A stretch of 46,400 bases of DNA from the NCBI RefSeq assembly GCF_001712795.1, contig NZ_KV757537.1, positions 1 through 46,400 of the forward strand, read 5' to 3'. The position numbers and the translations under genes were made by a program. Below, piece by piece: positions 33,992 to 41,929 of the stretch. The stretch comes from Nostoc sp. KVJ20. GTDB taxonomy: Bacteria; Cyanobacteriota; Cyanobacteriia; Cyanobacteriales; Nostocaceae. The notes below the pieces were generated by a model that did no database searches, was not told the DNA's origin, and saw only the letters and a program-made list of their open reading frames with translations. Within the stretch, counting starts at the first letter, position 1. Every line of letters begins with the position of its first letter.

Positions 33992-35164
33992 TCAAGAGCC
34001 ATTTAGCAAGTAATCATTAGTTAAATATTTGGAATCAATTTGGTGTTCCCGTGGAAGATAAATCGCAACCGGAATTCCTATGTTATGCAAATACCGACAC
34101 ATTAGTGGTCCTACTTCAGACCAATTTAAATTGCCTAAACCACAACCCAAAGCTGGCATTGCCAAAGACTGAATACCAATTTCATGACAATTGGTTCTAA
34201 CCCATTCTAAGCCACCTTCAATGTCTTCTAAACGAGAGTTTTCTCGCCATTGTCTTTTAGTAGCAAACAATAAGAACCACTTTACAGCATTGGAGGACAC
34301 AAGCGGAAGACTAAGATCAGCTAATTCTTGGTCTAAAGAAGCTTCCCGTTTATAGAGATAGGGTTTTGTGGCAGTAAGCTGTTGATTCCTGCAAGCATCT
34401 TGATAAACTACATATACGTCAGGAAACTGATATTTTGCTCGTGACGCTAATCCTTTGCCCATTATGCCTTGAAGGTTAACACTAATCGTCAAGGTTTGCA
34501 TATTTGAAAAAAACATATCCCCATCAATCAAGGAAATATTAGTCCCGATACGGGCAGCAGATATAGGTTGGAAGAACATATTTGGTTCAGGAACAACAGG
34601 TATTCTAGCTGAACCTACAATTGTTTCGACTCGCTCTTTAGCCTTATAGTCTGCTACAAAAATTGAATGAACAAGTTCTGGGCTGATTTGTTCAGGAACC
34701 AGGTACTCAGCCATTATCTTCCGTTTGGAACCATCAAGCTCATTCCACCACTCATTTTGAATAATTTTCCATTGTTTCTGAAGTATTTCTATTCCTTCCT
34801 TAATAGCAAAAAATTGAGTTGGATCATTGGCAGCATTTCCATCTGTAATTAGTCCTCCTGCTGCACCAAATACATCCGGTTTAACTCCAACAACAGCAAT
34901 ATCTCTTTTGTCCTTTTCATGAACCACTCGATACATCATTGGGTTACGTGGCTGAAAGTATAAGTTAGCGTACTCCCACAAACTACTCCTTCCAGGCGTA
35001 GACTTATCTTTACGCTTGCTAACAATCCCACTATCGTAGATTGGTGTATATGAAACACCTAACTCCTCAACTGCTTTGTGGGATAAAATACCTCTTTGAA
35101 GTATTGAAGGCAAATTTTCAATATGTGTGATGTAATAGAGGCTTTTGATATTTGGTTTTATCAT
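33992..35164 (-). CDS. DarT-like DNA ADP-ribosyltransferase fused to a DarG/TARG1-like macro domain
   Basis: A 390-residue two-domain protein. Residues 1-195 match DarT (DUF4433): the NAD-site opening YYITHIENLPSILQRGI with His14, NLYFQPRNPMMYR (68-79), and a catalytic-type glutamate in KIMAEYLVPE (Glu153). Residues 205-375 are a macro domain of the DarG/TARG1 class: GDMFFSNMQTLTISVN, GIMGKGLASRAKYQFP (Lys244 at the catalytic lysine position), MPALGCGLGNLNW. DarT modifies thymidines in single-stranded DNA and the macro domain reverses this. Here both are one chain, without the C-terminal DarT-binding domain of canonical DarG. It overlaps the kinase gene by 4 bp (ATGA). Confidence 0.9.
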   Translation of the reverse strand: MIKPNIKSLYYITHIENLPSILQRGILSHKAVEELGVSYTPIYDSGIVSKRKDKSTPGRSSLWEYANLYFQPRNPMMYRVVHEKDKRDIAVVGVKPDVFGAAGGLITDGNAANDPTQFFAIKEGIEILQKQWKIIQNEWWNELDGSKRKIMAEYLVPEQISPELVHSIFVADYKAKERVETIVGSARIPVVPEPNMFFQPISAARIGTNISLIDGDMFFSNMQTLTISVNLQGIMGKGLASRAKYQFPDVYVVYQDACRNQQLTATKPYLYKREASLDQELADLSLPLVSSNAVKWFLLFATKRQWRENSRLEDIEGGLEWVRTNCHEIGIQSLAMPALGCGLGNLNWSEVGPLMCRYLHNIGIPVAIYLPREHQIDSKYLTNDYLLNGS

Positions 35165-36309
35165 TGATTTGGCGTATTATTATTTCCAAGATATTTGGCT
35201 TTTAATTCTTCTAACTCTTGATCTATTTTATTTGTACTAGAAGGCTGAGGTGTTGGGTTGGGTGGCTGTATTTTATTTGGTTGAGGTTTGTTGTTACCCA
35301 TAAATTGGGTTTTCATTTCCTCTAATTCTTTCTCAAGTTGACTAGGAGATTTCGATACAAAAGCGGCTGGAGATTTGAGTGGTGATTGAGGGATAGGTTT
35401 TGGCGCAATCGCTGGTGTGGCTGCTACTTGCGACTTTTGATTTAAGTCTTTGAGAACTTCATCTACTGTTTGATAACGCCGCATTGGGATACTTTCTAGC
35501 ATCTTGTTGAGAATGTAACTCAACTGATTACTAACAGGAGTTTGCAAGTATTGCTGCCATATCCAAGTATCGTTGTTGGTATCATAAGAATCGAAAGGCG
35601 ATCGCACTGTTAATAAATTAATACAAGTCGCACCCAAACTGTAAATATCACTGGCAAAAATAGCCCTACCTCTCATTTGTTCAGGTGCAACATATTCTGG
35701 ACTCCCAATACTAGTACCAGTTTTATTTAAGGCAGTACCAGTAGCAGATTTAGCAGCACCAAAATCTACTAATACTAGTTTGCGATCGCTCTCGCGTAAA
35801 ATAATGTTTTCTGGCTTAATATCGCGGTGAATTACGTGTCTAGTATGACAAAATTGCAAAACTGGTAATAAATCACTTAGTAATTGCCAGATTTGTATTT
35901 CACTAAAAGCACCTCTATGTGCCAATTCCTGAGCTAAGTTTTGTCCGTCGATAAATTCTTGTACAAGATACTGCCGATTTTCTTGGGTAAAATATGCCAG
36001 TAGTTCTGGAATTTGAGGATGTTTGCCCAATTCATCTAATTGCACAGCTTCTTGGTTAAATAACTCTACGGCTTTGGCAAGAGTGTTAGTGCCTTGGGAT
36101 TGGGGATAAAATTGCTTAATTACGCAGCGTGGTTTTGAGGGTTTATCCTCATCCACAGCTAAGAAGGTTTTACCAAAACCACCTTGTCCGATTGGTTTGA
36201 TCGCACGGTAACGTTCTTTGAGGAGTAACTTGGAACCACAAGTCACGCAAAAATTTACATGATTAGGATTTTCAGGCTTGGGACAGTGGGGATTAAGGCA
36301 GTAGCTCAT
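35161..36309 (-). CDS. Ser/Thr protein kinase with N-terminal zinc ribbon
   Basis: A 382-residue cyanobacterial Hanks-type kinase. A zinc ribbon comes first (C4, C9, C21, C24). The kinase domain (about 32-290) has GQGGFGKTF (Gly loop), Lys65 (CVIKQF), HRDIKPEN (Asp163), DFGAAK (Asp182) and SPEYVAPEQ. There is no membrane segment or extracellular domain. The tail (291-382) is Pro/Asn-rich and repeats a helical motif twice, ELEEMKTQFMGNN near 328-340 and ELEELKAKYLGNN near 366-376. Its stop overlaps the start of the DarT-macro gene (ATGA), so the two proteins are made together and the kinase may phosphorylate or sense for it. Confidence 0.92.
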   Translation of the reverse strand: MSYCLNPHCPKPENPNHVNFCVTCGSKLLLKERYRAIKPIGQGGFGKTFLAVDEDKPSKPRCVIKQFYPQSQGTNTLAKAVELFNQEAVQLDELGKHPQIPELLAYFTQENRQYLVQEFIDGQNLAQELAHRGAFSEIQIWQLLSDLLPVLQFCHTRHVIHRDIKPENIILRESDRKLVLVDFGAAKSATGTALNKTGTSIGSPEYVAPEQMRGRAIFASDIYSLGATCINLLTVRSPFDSYDTNNDTWIWQQYLQTPVSNQLSYILNKMLESIPMRRYQTVDEVLKDLNQKSQVAATPAIAPKPIPQSPLKSPAAFVSKSPSQLEKELEEMKTQFMGNNKPQPNKIQPPNPTPQPSSTNKIDQELEELKAKYLGNNNTPNQ

Positions 36310-36385
36310 ACAGGCGATCGCTCTTATATCTCTTTATTTTACTGGCGTTGAGGATGTGGACTTCTCCGAATCCGTTAAACTATGA

Positions 36386-36415
36386 GCGATGTCTACGACG
36401 GGCTACGCCTACGCA
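36386..36415. repeat. Dispersed repeat GCGATGTCTACGACGGGCTA..
   Basis: A copy of a common Nostoc spacer repeat, GCGATGTCTACGACGGGC continuing TACGCCTACGC. A related form is at about 28414-28443. It lies between the kinase and antiporter genes; the rest of 36310-36523 shows no gene. Confidence 0.65.
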
Positions 36416-36523
36416 CTGCTTAACTAATACAGCACGGCGGAAACAAACATACCATTTCAAATGGCGCAAAAGCTTAGAATACAATTCTTTTGACTTTTAA
36501 CTTTTGACTTCCGCCTTGCGGTA

Positions 36524-37615
36524 CTAGCCTATACCTTCTATAACTGGATGGAAGTAGAAGGCGAATCCCAACACTGTATAGGTAGCTAATAACAAAGTGC
36601 CTTCCAGCCAATTGGACTTACCATCAGAACTAATACTGTTTGCAATCAACACTGACGCAACCACAGCTACTAATTCAAAGGGTTGGAAATCTAAATCCAT
36701 TGGTTTACCCATTATCCGCCCTGCTATCACCAACACGGGCGCGACAAACAAGGCAATCTGCATACTTGATCCCACTGCTACTGAAAGGGAAAGATCCATT
36801 TTATTTTTCATCGCCACGGTGACTGCTGTGGCGTGTTCAGCCGCGTTACCCACGATGGGAACCAAAATCACCCCTGTAAACAGCGCCGTCAAACCTAGCT
36901 GAGATGTGGCCACTTCTAGAGAATCTACTAGCATTTCTGACTCAAATGCCACTAGCAAGGTGCATACTAGCAACACGCCAACCCACAACATCATATTTGG
37001 TTTAGCATGAGGGATTTCCTCTTCTTCTGTCTCTGCTACACCCACATCATATAGATAGGAGTGGGTTTTCATCGAAAATAGCAGCGTTAAGGCATAAACC
37101 AGGATTAACACTACAGCAACAGCAATAGAAAAATTTTGCAGTGTTTGTTCGTTAATTCCTTGAGAGGTATAATTCATGGCTGTTGGCATCAAAATGGCAA
37201 TCACTGCCAAATTCATGGAATCAGCATTCACCCGCGCCACAATTGGCTGAAATGTCTGTTCTTTGTAGCGCAGTCCTCCCAAAAGCATGGAAAAACCCAT
37301 CACCAATAGTAAGTTGCTAATAATTGATCCCGTGATGCTGGCTTTGACTACATCTATTAATCCAGCGTTCAGCGCTACTAGGGCGATGATTAGTTCTGTA
37401 GCATTGCCAAAGGTGGCGTTTAACAAGCCCCCCAATGATGGCCCGACTACGACAGCAATTTCTTCTGTAGCTGTACCCATCCAAGCTGCTAAGGGCAGAA
37501 TTGCTAATCCAGCTGTAATGAAAACTATCAATTCTCCCCATTCCAGAAAGTGGGCTGCTACAGAAACCGGGATAAACAGTAGTAAAACGAAAAGAATAAT
37601 GTTTTTGGTTGACAT
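36524..37615 (-). CDS. Ca2+/H+ antiporter (CaCA family, Cax type)
   Basis: About 363 residues from ATG 37615; an upstream TTG at 37654 would add 13. There are eleven or so membrane helices in two inverted halves, each with the CaCA alpha-repeat: GGLLNATFGNATELIIALVA in the first and GNAAEHATAVTVAMKNKMDL with SLSVAVGSSMQIALF in the second. The Glu residues of GNATE and GNAAEH bind the ion. A central acidic loop follows (AETEEEEIPHAKP). It exports cytoplasmic Ca2+ in exchange for protons, consistent with salt and pH tolerance. The plus-strand frames inside it are shadows. Confidence 0.93.
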   Translation of the reverse strand: MSTKNIILFVLLLFIPVSVAAHFLEWGELIVFITAGLAILPLAAWMGTATEEIAVVVGPSLGGLLNATFGNATELIIALVALNAGLIDVVKASITGSIISNLLLVMGFSMLLGGLRYKEQTFQPIVARVNADSMNLAVIAILMPTAMNYTSQGINEQTLQNFSIAVAVVLILVYALTLLFSMKTHSYLYDVGVAETEEEEIPHAKPNMMLWVGVLLVCTLLVAFESEMLVDSLEVATSQLGLTALFTGVILVPIVGNAAEHATAVTVAMKNKMDLSLSVAVGSSMQIALFVAPVLVIAGRIMGKPMDLDFQPFELVAVVASVLIANSISSDGKSNWLEGTLLLATYTVLGFAFYFHPVIEGIG

Positions 37616-38260
37616 TTGTTGTCTTAAGTTGAAGGTATCATTCACAGCGAGCAATCCTAAATTTTAAATTTGGAGTGTTGAATTAACAATCACTTTCACT
37701 CATCACTCCGATATGATACTCTCAACCGTCTGTAGAGCAATTCAGGAATTGTACTGTTTTCACCTCACTGCTCTGTATGTAAAATTCGATTGCGATATAA
37801 TGAGTTTTTGTAATCTTTTGTTGCAAAACTATGAAATTGAGCCAAAATATTACACCAAAAATGGGGTTTAATGTATTAAAAGACAATTAAAATTTTGATT
37901 AGCGCTGCTAACGAGAAACCCCTAACTAAGGCCTTGTTCAATGGCTAATTACTTTGAGCCTTCAGGGAAAGGGCTGTGCGATAACGCAGATTTCCCACTA
38001 CAATGAAAACGCTTTGTCAAAAATTTTGTTGTATTCCATAGTTGTTCTTTATACCGGATTTTGTGTAAAAACCATTGTAGAAAGGTTTATCGAAACAGAA
38101 TTCAGGAGTCAGCAGCCAGAATTTAGAATGAATTTTGTGCGACTGGTGGATAGCGCAGCGTTAGCTCATCCTGGAGCGTCCTCATTCTGACTCCTGAATT
38201 ATTCTTCAAGCACAATGTTTTTGGTACAACTACAAGTTTTTTGTTTTGGATTAAATATAC
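37616..38260. other. Spacer with an inverted GAATTCAGGAGTCAG repeat
   Basis: Nearly 650 bp with no convincing gene. An inverted pair of GAATTCAGGAGTCAG units brackets 38099-38205 around a TAGCGCAGCGTTAGC-like core. The frame 37954-38190 (+) runs through this repeat and is not called. The GH57 promoter should lie within the last 50 bp. Confidence 0.6.
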
Positions 38261-40996
38261 ATGACTTCTGCTGCTGAAATGCCAGCTAGCTCTGGCTCAA
38301 CGTTAACATTACATTCAGATCCCAAAAACACCAAAGAAACCGATCCCCTGAGAAAGGCTAATGGTGTTTATGTGACGGTGCATGGTCATTTTTACCAGCC
38401 ACCAAGGGAAAACCCTTATCTGGACGCAATTGAACGCCAACCGAGCGCTGCACCTTTCCATGACTGGAATGAGCGGATTCATTGGGAATGTTATCGTCCG
38501 AATGCCTTTGCCAGAGTCTTAAATGACCAAGGCGAAGTGGTGAAGATCGTTAATAATTATGAGTATTTCAGTTTTAATATTGGGCCAACGTTGATGTCGT
38601 GGCTAGAACGCTACGATGTGGAGGTTTATCAGCGGATTTTAGAGGCGGATGCTAAGAGTAGCGATCGCTTGCATGGTCACGGCAATGCGATCGCGCAAGT
38701 ATACAATCACATCATCATGCCTCTGGCGAATGAGCGCGACAAATATACCCAAATTCGCTGGGGTAAAGAAGACTTCCGCTCCCGCTTTGGCCGTGATCCC
38801 GAAGGAATGTGGCTAGCGGAAACTGGTGTGGATTATGCCACCCTAGAAGCCCTTGTGGCTGAGGGTATTCGCTTCATTATCCTTGCACCATCTCAAGCAC
38901 TGCGTTGTCGTTCCGTCCCCACTCCAGATCATCCCCATCCTGAATGGCACGAAGTCGGTGGTAGTCAGATTGATCCCACCCGTCCCTATCGTTGTTATTT
39001 GAAGCCAACGCTAGACACTTCATCTTCACCTCTGAGTGCGATTAATGAGGGGAATGGGAATAGTAACCACTCCCAACTCCCGACTCCCGACTCCCTCCCC
39101 TACATTGATATCTTCTTCTACGATGGCCCGATATCGCGGGATATGGGTTTTAGTGATGTTGTTTATAATTCCAGTCGCTTTGCTGGACGTATCGGTTCAG
39201 CAGTCCGTGGGGATCATCGTCAAACACAGTTAATCTCTGTGGCGACAGATGGGGAAACCTTCGGACATCACAAAAAGGGAACTGAGAAAACTTTAGCCTA
39301 CGCCTTTACTAAAGAGTTTCCTCAACAGGGTTGGACTGTAACGAACTTCGCCCACTACCTCAGCTTAAATTCTCCCAGTTGGGAAGTGGAATTAAAGTCA
39401 GTCACAGCCTGGAGTTGCGCCCACGGTGTAGACAGATGGCAAGATGACTGTGGTTGCGGTGGAGAAGGCTCAGTTTGGCATCAGAAATGGCGTCGTCCCC
39501 TGCGGGATGCCCTAAATTGGCTGCGGGATCAGTTAACTGAGGTGTATGAAGAACATGGTAGGCAGTTATTTCGTGATCCCTGGCAAACACGAGATGAATA
39601 TATCCAAGTATTGCGCGATCGCTCTGCTACCAATGTCAACCGATTTCTAGCCCGTCATCAAACCCACAAACTAACCGCCGCCGAACAAGTAGATGCGCTA
39701 CGCCTATTAGAAATGCAGCGTCACGCTTTGTTGATGTTCACTAGTTGCGGTTGGTTTTTTGAAGAAATTTCCCGTCCAGAGGGGACACAAATTCTGCGCT
39801 ACGCTGGCCGTGCTTTGGAATTGGCAGGGGAAGTGGCTGGTGTGCAGTTGGAAAAAGGCTTCGTCAAACGTCTTGGTTTAGCCCCCAGCAATGTGGATGA
39901 CTTCAAACACGGTGGCGAAATTTATCGGCAACTCGTGTTAACTGCCCAGCTTGGCTTTAAGCAAGTAGCAGCCCATTACGCTATTACTTCCCTATTTACC
40001 AATCACAAACCAGCAGAAACGCACAATTCCTTACCTAGAAAAGATGCTGCTGATCAACAGTCTCAGCGTTACCACAAAAAGGTTTATTGCTACGCTGCCA
40101 ATGAGCTAGATTACCAACTGCAACGGATGGGATCGCTAACTCTGGCTGTAGGAAATTTAAAGCTGGTATCAGAGATTACTTGGGAAAGTGAGCATTTGGT
40201 ATTTGCTGTTCTGCATTTGGGAGGCTGGGATTTCCACTGCTGCATTCAACAATTTACTGGGCGGCGTGACTACAGCCAATTAAAAGAAAAGCTGTTTGGG
40301 GCACTAAAACAAGCTAGCGCGGCTCATACTATCTTGGTGATGACGCAGCTATTTGGGGAAGAAGCTTTCAGTTTACAGAATCTATTTGCTGAAGAACGCC
40401 ACCGGATTATGCGGCTGCTTAGTCAGGAAACACTGACACGTTTAGGACAGTTGTATACTCAAGCGTACCGTGATAATTATGGTGTGCTGATGGCATTTCA
40501 TCGAGATGAATTAGCAGTACCGCAAGAATTGCAGGTAGCAGCAGATATTGCTTTAGGGCATCGTTGTTTAATGACATTGCGATCGCTTGAGCAAGATATT
40601 GCTGATCCCCAAAAGAGTTGGAGTCACATCTTAGAATTGGAAGCGATCGCAACTGAAGCAAAACATCTGCGTTGTCGGTTGAATATTCCCGACGGTAAAC
40701 AGATGTTAGAACAGTTAATCGCGCGATCGCTCTGGCAATTGTTGCACGATGCCAATGGTAGCTTTAATGCAGATATCCAACTGTTGGAGCGATTGATTGA
40801 TGTCGGGGATCAACTGAATATTGATGTTTCCCTACAGCGATCGCAGGAACTATATTTTAGTTGTCTGCACAGTCAGATCGAGCCGGTGTGTATTACTAGC
40901 GTTGGGAATGAAGGAGATAATCAGTGTCTTCAATTGCTCAAGTTGGGTAAAAAGTTAGCCGTTGATGTCAGCATGATCTCAAATCAGTTGGGATAG
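38261..40996 (+). CDS. Glycoside hydrolase family 57 / DUF3536 protein
   Basis: A 911-residue protein. The GH57 catalytic domain comes first (about 35-375): YVTVHGHFYQPPRENPYLD, GNAIAQVYNHIIMPLA, PEGMWLAETGVDY (nucleophile Glu region) and SVATDGETFGHHKKG (acid/base Asp region). The C-terminal DUF3536 domain follows (about 380-900). GH57 enzymes act on alpha-glucans, so a role in glycogen metabolism is likely; the exact activity is not determined. A low-complexity insert (about residues 255-282) looks like a CTCCCGA/CTCCCAA heptamer repeat captured in frame. A strong intrinsic terminator follows the stop. Confidence 0.92.
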   Translation: MTSAAEMPASSGSTLTLHSDPKNTKETDPLRKANGVYVTVHGHFYQPPRENPYLDAIERQPSAAPFHDWNERIHWECYRPNAFARVLNDQGEVVKIVNNYEYFSFNIGPTLMSWLERYDVEVYQRILEADAKSSDRLHGHGNAIAQVYNHIIMPLANERDKYTQIRWGKEDFRSRFGRDPEGMWLAETGVDYATLEALVAEGIRFIILAPSQALRCRSVPTPDHPHPEWHEVGGSQIDPTRPYRCYLKPTLDTSSSPLSAINEGNGNSNHSQLPTPDSLPYIDIFFYDGPISRDMGFSDVVYNSSRFAGRIGSAVRGDHRQTQLISVATDGETFGHHKKGTEKTLAYAFTKEFPQQGWTVTNFAHYLSLNSPSWEVELKSVTAWSCAHGVDRWQDDCGCGGEGSVWHQKWRRPLRDALNWLRDQLTEVYEEHGRQLFRDPWQTRDEYIQVLRDRSATNVNRFLARHQTHKLTAAEQVDALRLLEMQRHALLMFTSCGWFFEEISRPEGTQILRYAGRALELAGEVAGVQLEKGFVKRLGLAPSNVDDFKHGGEIYRQLVLTAQLGFKQVAAHYAITSLFTNHKPAETHNSLPRKDAADQQSQRYHKKVYCYAANELDYQLQRMGSLTLAVGNLKLVSEITWESEHLVFAVLHLGGWDFHCCIQQFTGRRDYSQLKEKLFGALKQASAAHTILVMTQLFGEEAFSLQNLFAEERHRIMRLLSQETLTRLGQLYTQAYRDNYGVLMAFHRDELAVPQELQVAADIALGHRCLMTLRSLEQDIADPQKSWSHILELEAIATEAKHLRCRLNIPDGKQMLEQLIARSLWQLLHDANGSFNADIQLLERLIDVGDQLNIDVSLQRSQELYFSCLHSQIEPVCITSVGNEGDNQCLQLLKLGKKLAVDVSMISNQLG

Positions 40997-41041
40997 ATTT
41001 AGACACGCACAGCGGTGCATTGATATCAACTTAAGTCAAAA

Positions 41042-41083
41042 ACCTCGTTCCTAATCGGAAACTGGGAACGAGGTCAATTTTTG
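41042..41083 (+). terminator. Rho-independent terminator of the GH57 gene
   Basis: A 10-bp stem, ACCTCGTTCC/GGAACGAGGT, with a 13-base loop, followed by CAATTTTT, 46 bp downstream of the GH57 stop. Confidence 0.85.
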
Positions 41084-41108
41084 GTTAAGTCAATTGGGGT
41101 AAAATTTT

Positions 41109-41213
41109 TATACCAATTTGAAAAAAGAATGCGACAAATAGACCATTTGTAGAGACGCGATGAATCGCGTCTTTACCCAATGATGTGTTGAAATCATTAA
41201 TTAAATGGGTATT
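41109..41213. mobile_element. MITE-like element, family D
   Basis: About 105 bp between ATACCAATTTGAAAAAAGAA (41110-41129) and the inverted end AAATGGGTAT (41203-41212), with an internal hairpin GAGACGCGATGAATCGCGTC (41152-41171). The ATACCAATT end is shared with family A (8670), so both may be recognised by the same transposase. No coding capacity. Confidence 0.55.
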
Positions 41214-41219
41214 AAATAG

Positions 41220-41251
41220 AGAGAAGGGGAAAATTTTCCCCTTCTCTTTTT
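41220..41251. terminator. Bidirectional hairpin, palindromic terminator
   Basis: A perfect 28-bp palindrome (AGAGAAGGGG, AAAATTTT centre, CCCCTTCTCT) at 41220-41247 followed by TTTT. It sits between convergent genes, so it could terminate both. Confidence 0.7.
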
Positions 41252-41398
41252 AACGAACTTTGGGGGTTTAAGTTTTAGCCTTTGAAGGGCAGCGCGAATT
41301 GAAGCCTAAGCTAAATCCCCGGATGCTCTCTACGAGACGCTAAAAGCGAACGCAGACTCGGTAACACAAAACGTAATTGCGAATTGGTTTAATTGCCT

Positions 41399-41644
41399 TT
41401 ACTTAATCTGGGAGCGATCGCAATGGTAGGGATAAAGCCACTCACACCTAAAGAGTCCATAGGTATGTTTCTCAAAAAAGGTTCCTGCGTGGCGGCTACG
41501 TGATATATCGATCCCAGCTTTAGTTTTAATCTCATATAGCCAGGGAAAAGCTACTACTAAAACAGCAATGAAAGTAAAGACGTAGAAAAACGTAGTTTTT
41601 ATGTTGAGGAATTTTGGCGAATTGCTATTGTGATTTTGAGGCAT
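41399..41644 (-). CDS. Small single-pass membrane protein
   Basis: 81 residues from ATG 41644 (MPQNHNSN); an ATG at 41668 would add 8. One hydrophobic helix (about 20-36, FYVFTFIAVLVVAFPWLY) is followed by a polar segment with charged motif EIKTKAGIDISRS and two cysteines (FRCEWLYPYHCDRS). I do not recognise the family. It lies 35 bp after the HNH gene on the same strand, so it may belong to that transcript. Confidence 0.6.
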   Translation of the reverse strand: MPQNHNSNSPKFLNIKTTFFYVFTFIAVLVVAFPWLYEIKTKAGIDISRSRHAGTFFEKHTYGLFRCEWLYPYHCDRSQIK

Positions 41645-41679
41645 AGAAATAAGAAACGAATAGCTCATACCATCGTAAC

Positions 41680-41925
41680 CTAAAGCTGAAAATATCGCCG
41701 GAAACGAGGATCAATTTTGTCTGTTTTCTGCTGATTGCAGGTAAAACAAAGAGTTTGGAGATTGCTGATATCGTTTTGACCGCCACGGGCAAGGGGAATG
41801 ATATGGTCAATGCTAAGGTTAGTTTCTACAGTGGTTTTACCGCAGCTTTGGCATTGATATTTGTCACGTTGAAAAACATAAATTCTGACTTCCGGTGGAA
41901 TACGAATACGGGGAGTTTTGCTCAT
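41680..41925 (-). CDS. HNH endonuclease
   Basis: 81 residues from ATG 41925 (MSKTPRIRIPPEV), 4 bp after the upstream oxidoreductase stop; an in-frame start at 41964 inside that gene is less likely. It is a compact HNH nuclease: CxxC zinc pair in YQCQSCGK, the HNH core SIDHIIPLARGG and NDISNLQTLC with a second CxxC-type pair (CFTCNQQK). Many cyanobacterial genomes have such a small free-standing HNH protein. The tight spacing suggests one transcript with the oxidoreductase, but no functional link is evident. Confidence 0.88.
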   Translation of the reverse strand: MSKTPRIRIPPEVRIYVFQRDKYQCQSCGKTTVETNLSIDHIIPLARGGQNDISNLQTLCFTCNQQKTDKIDPRFRRYFQL

Positions 41926-41929
41926 TTCT

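Noticed and set aside
33948..34013. 21-codon basic frame (+) at the 3' end of the DarT-macro gene
   Set aside because: It is very short, convergent with the gene's own stop, and has no ribosome binding site.
37954..38190. Frame of 78 codons (+)
   Set aside because: Its second half lies in the GAATTCAGGAGTCAG inverted repeat, and it lacks a good start.
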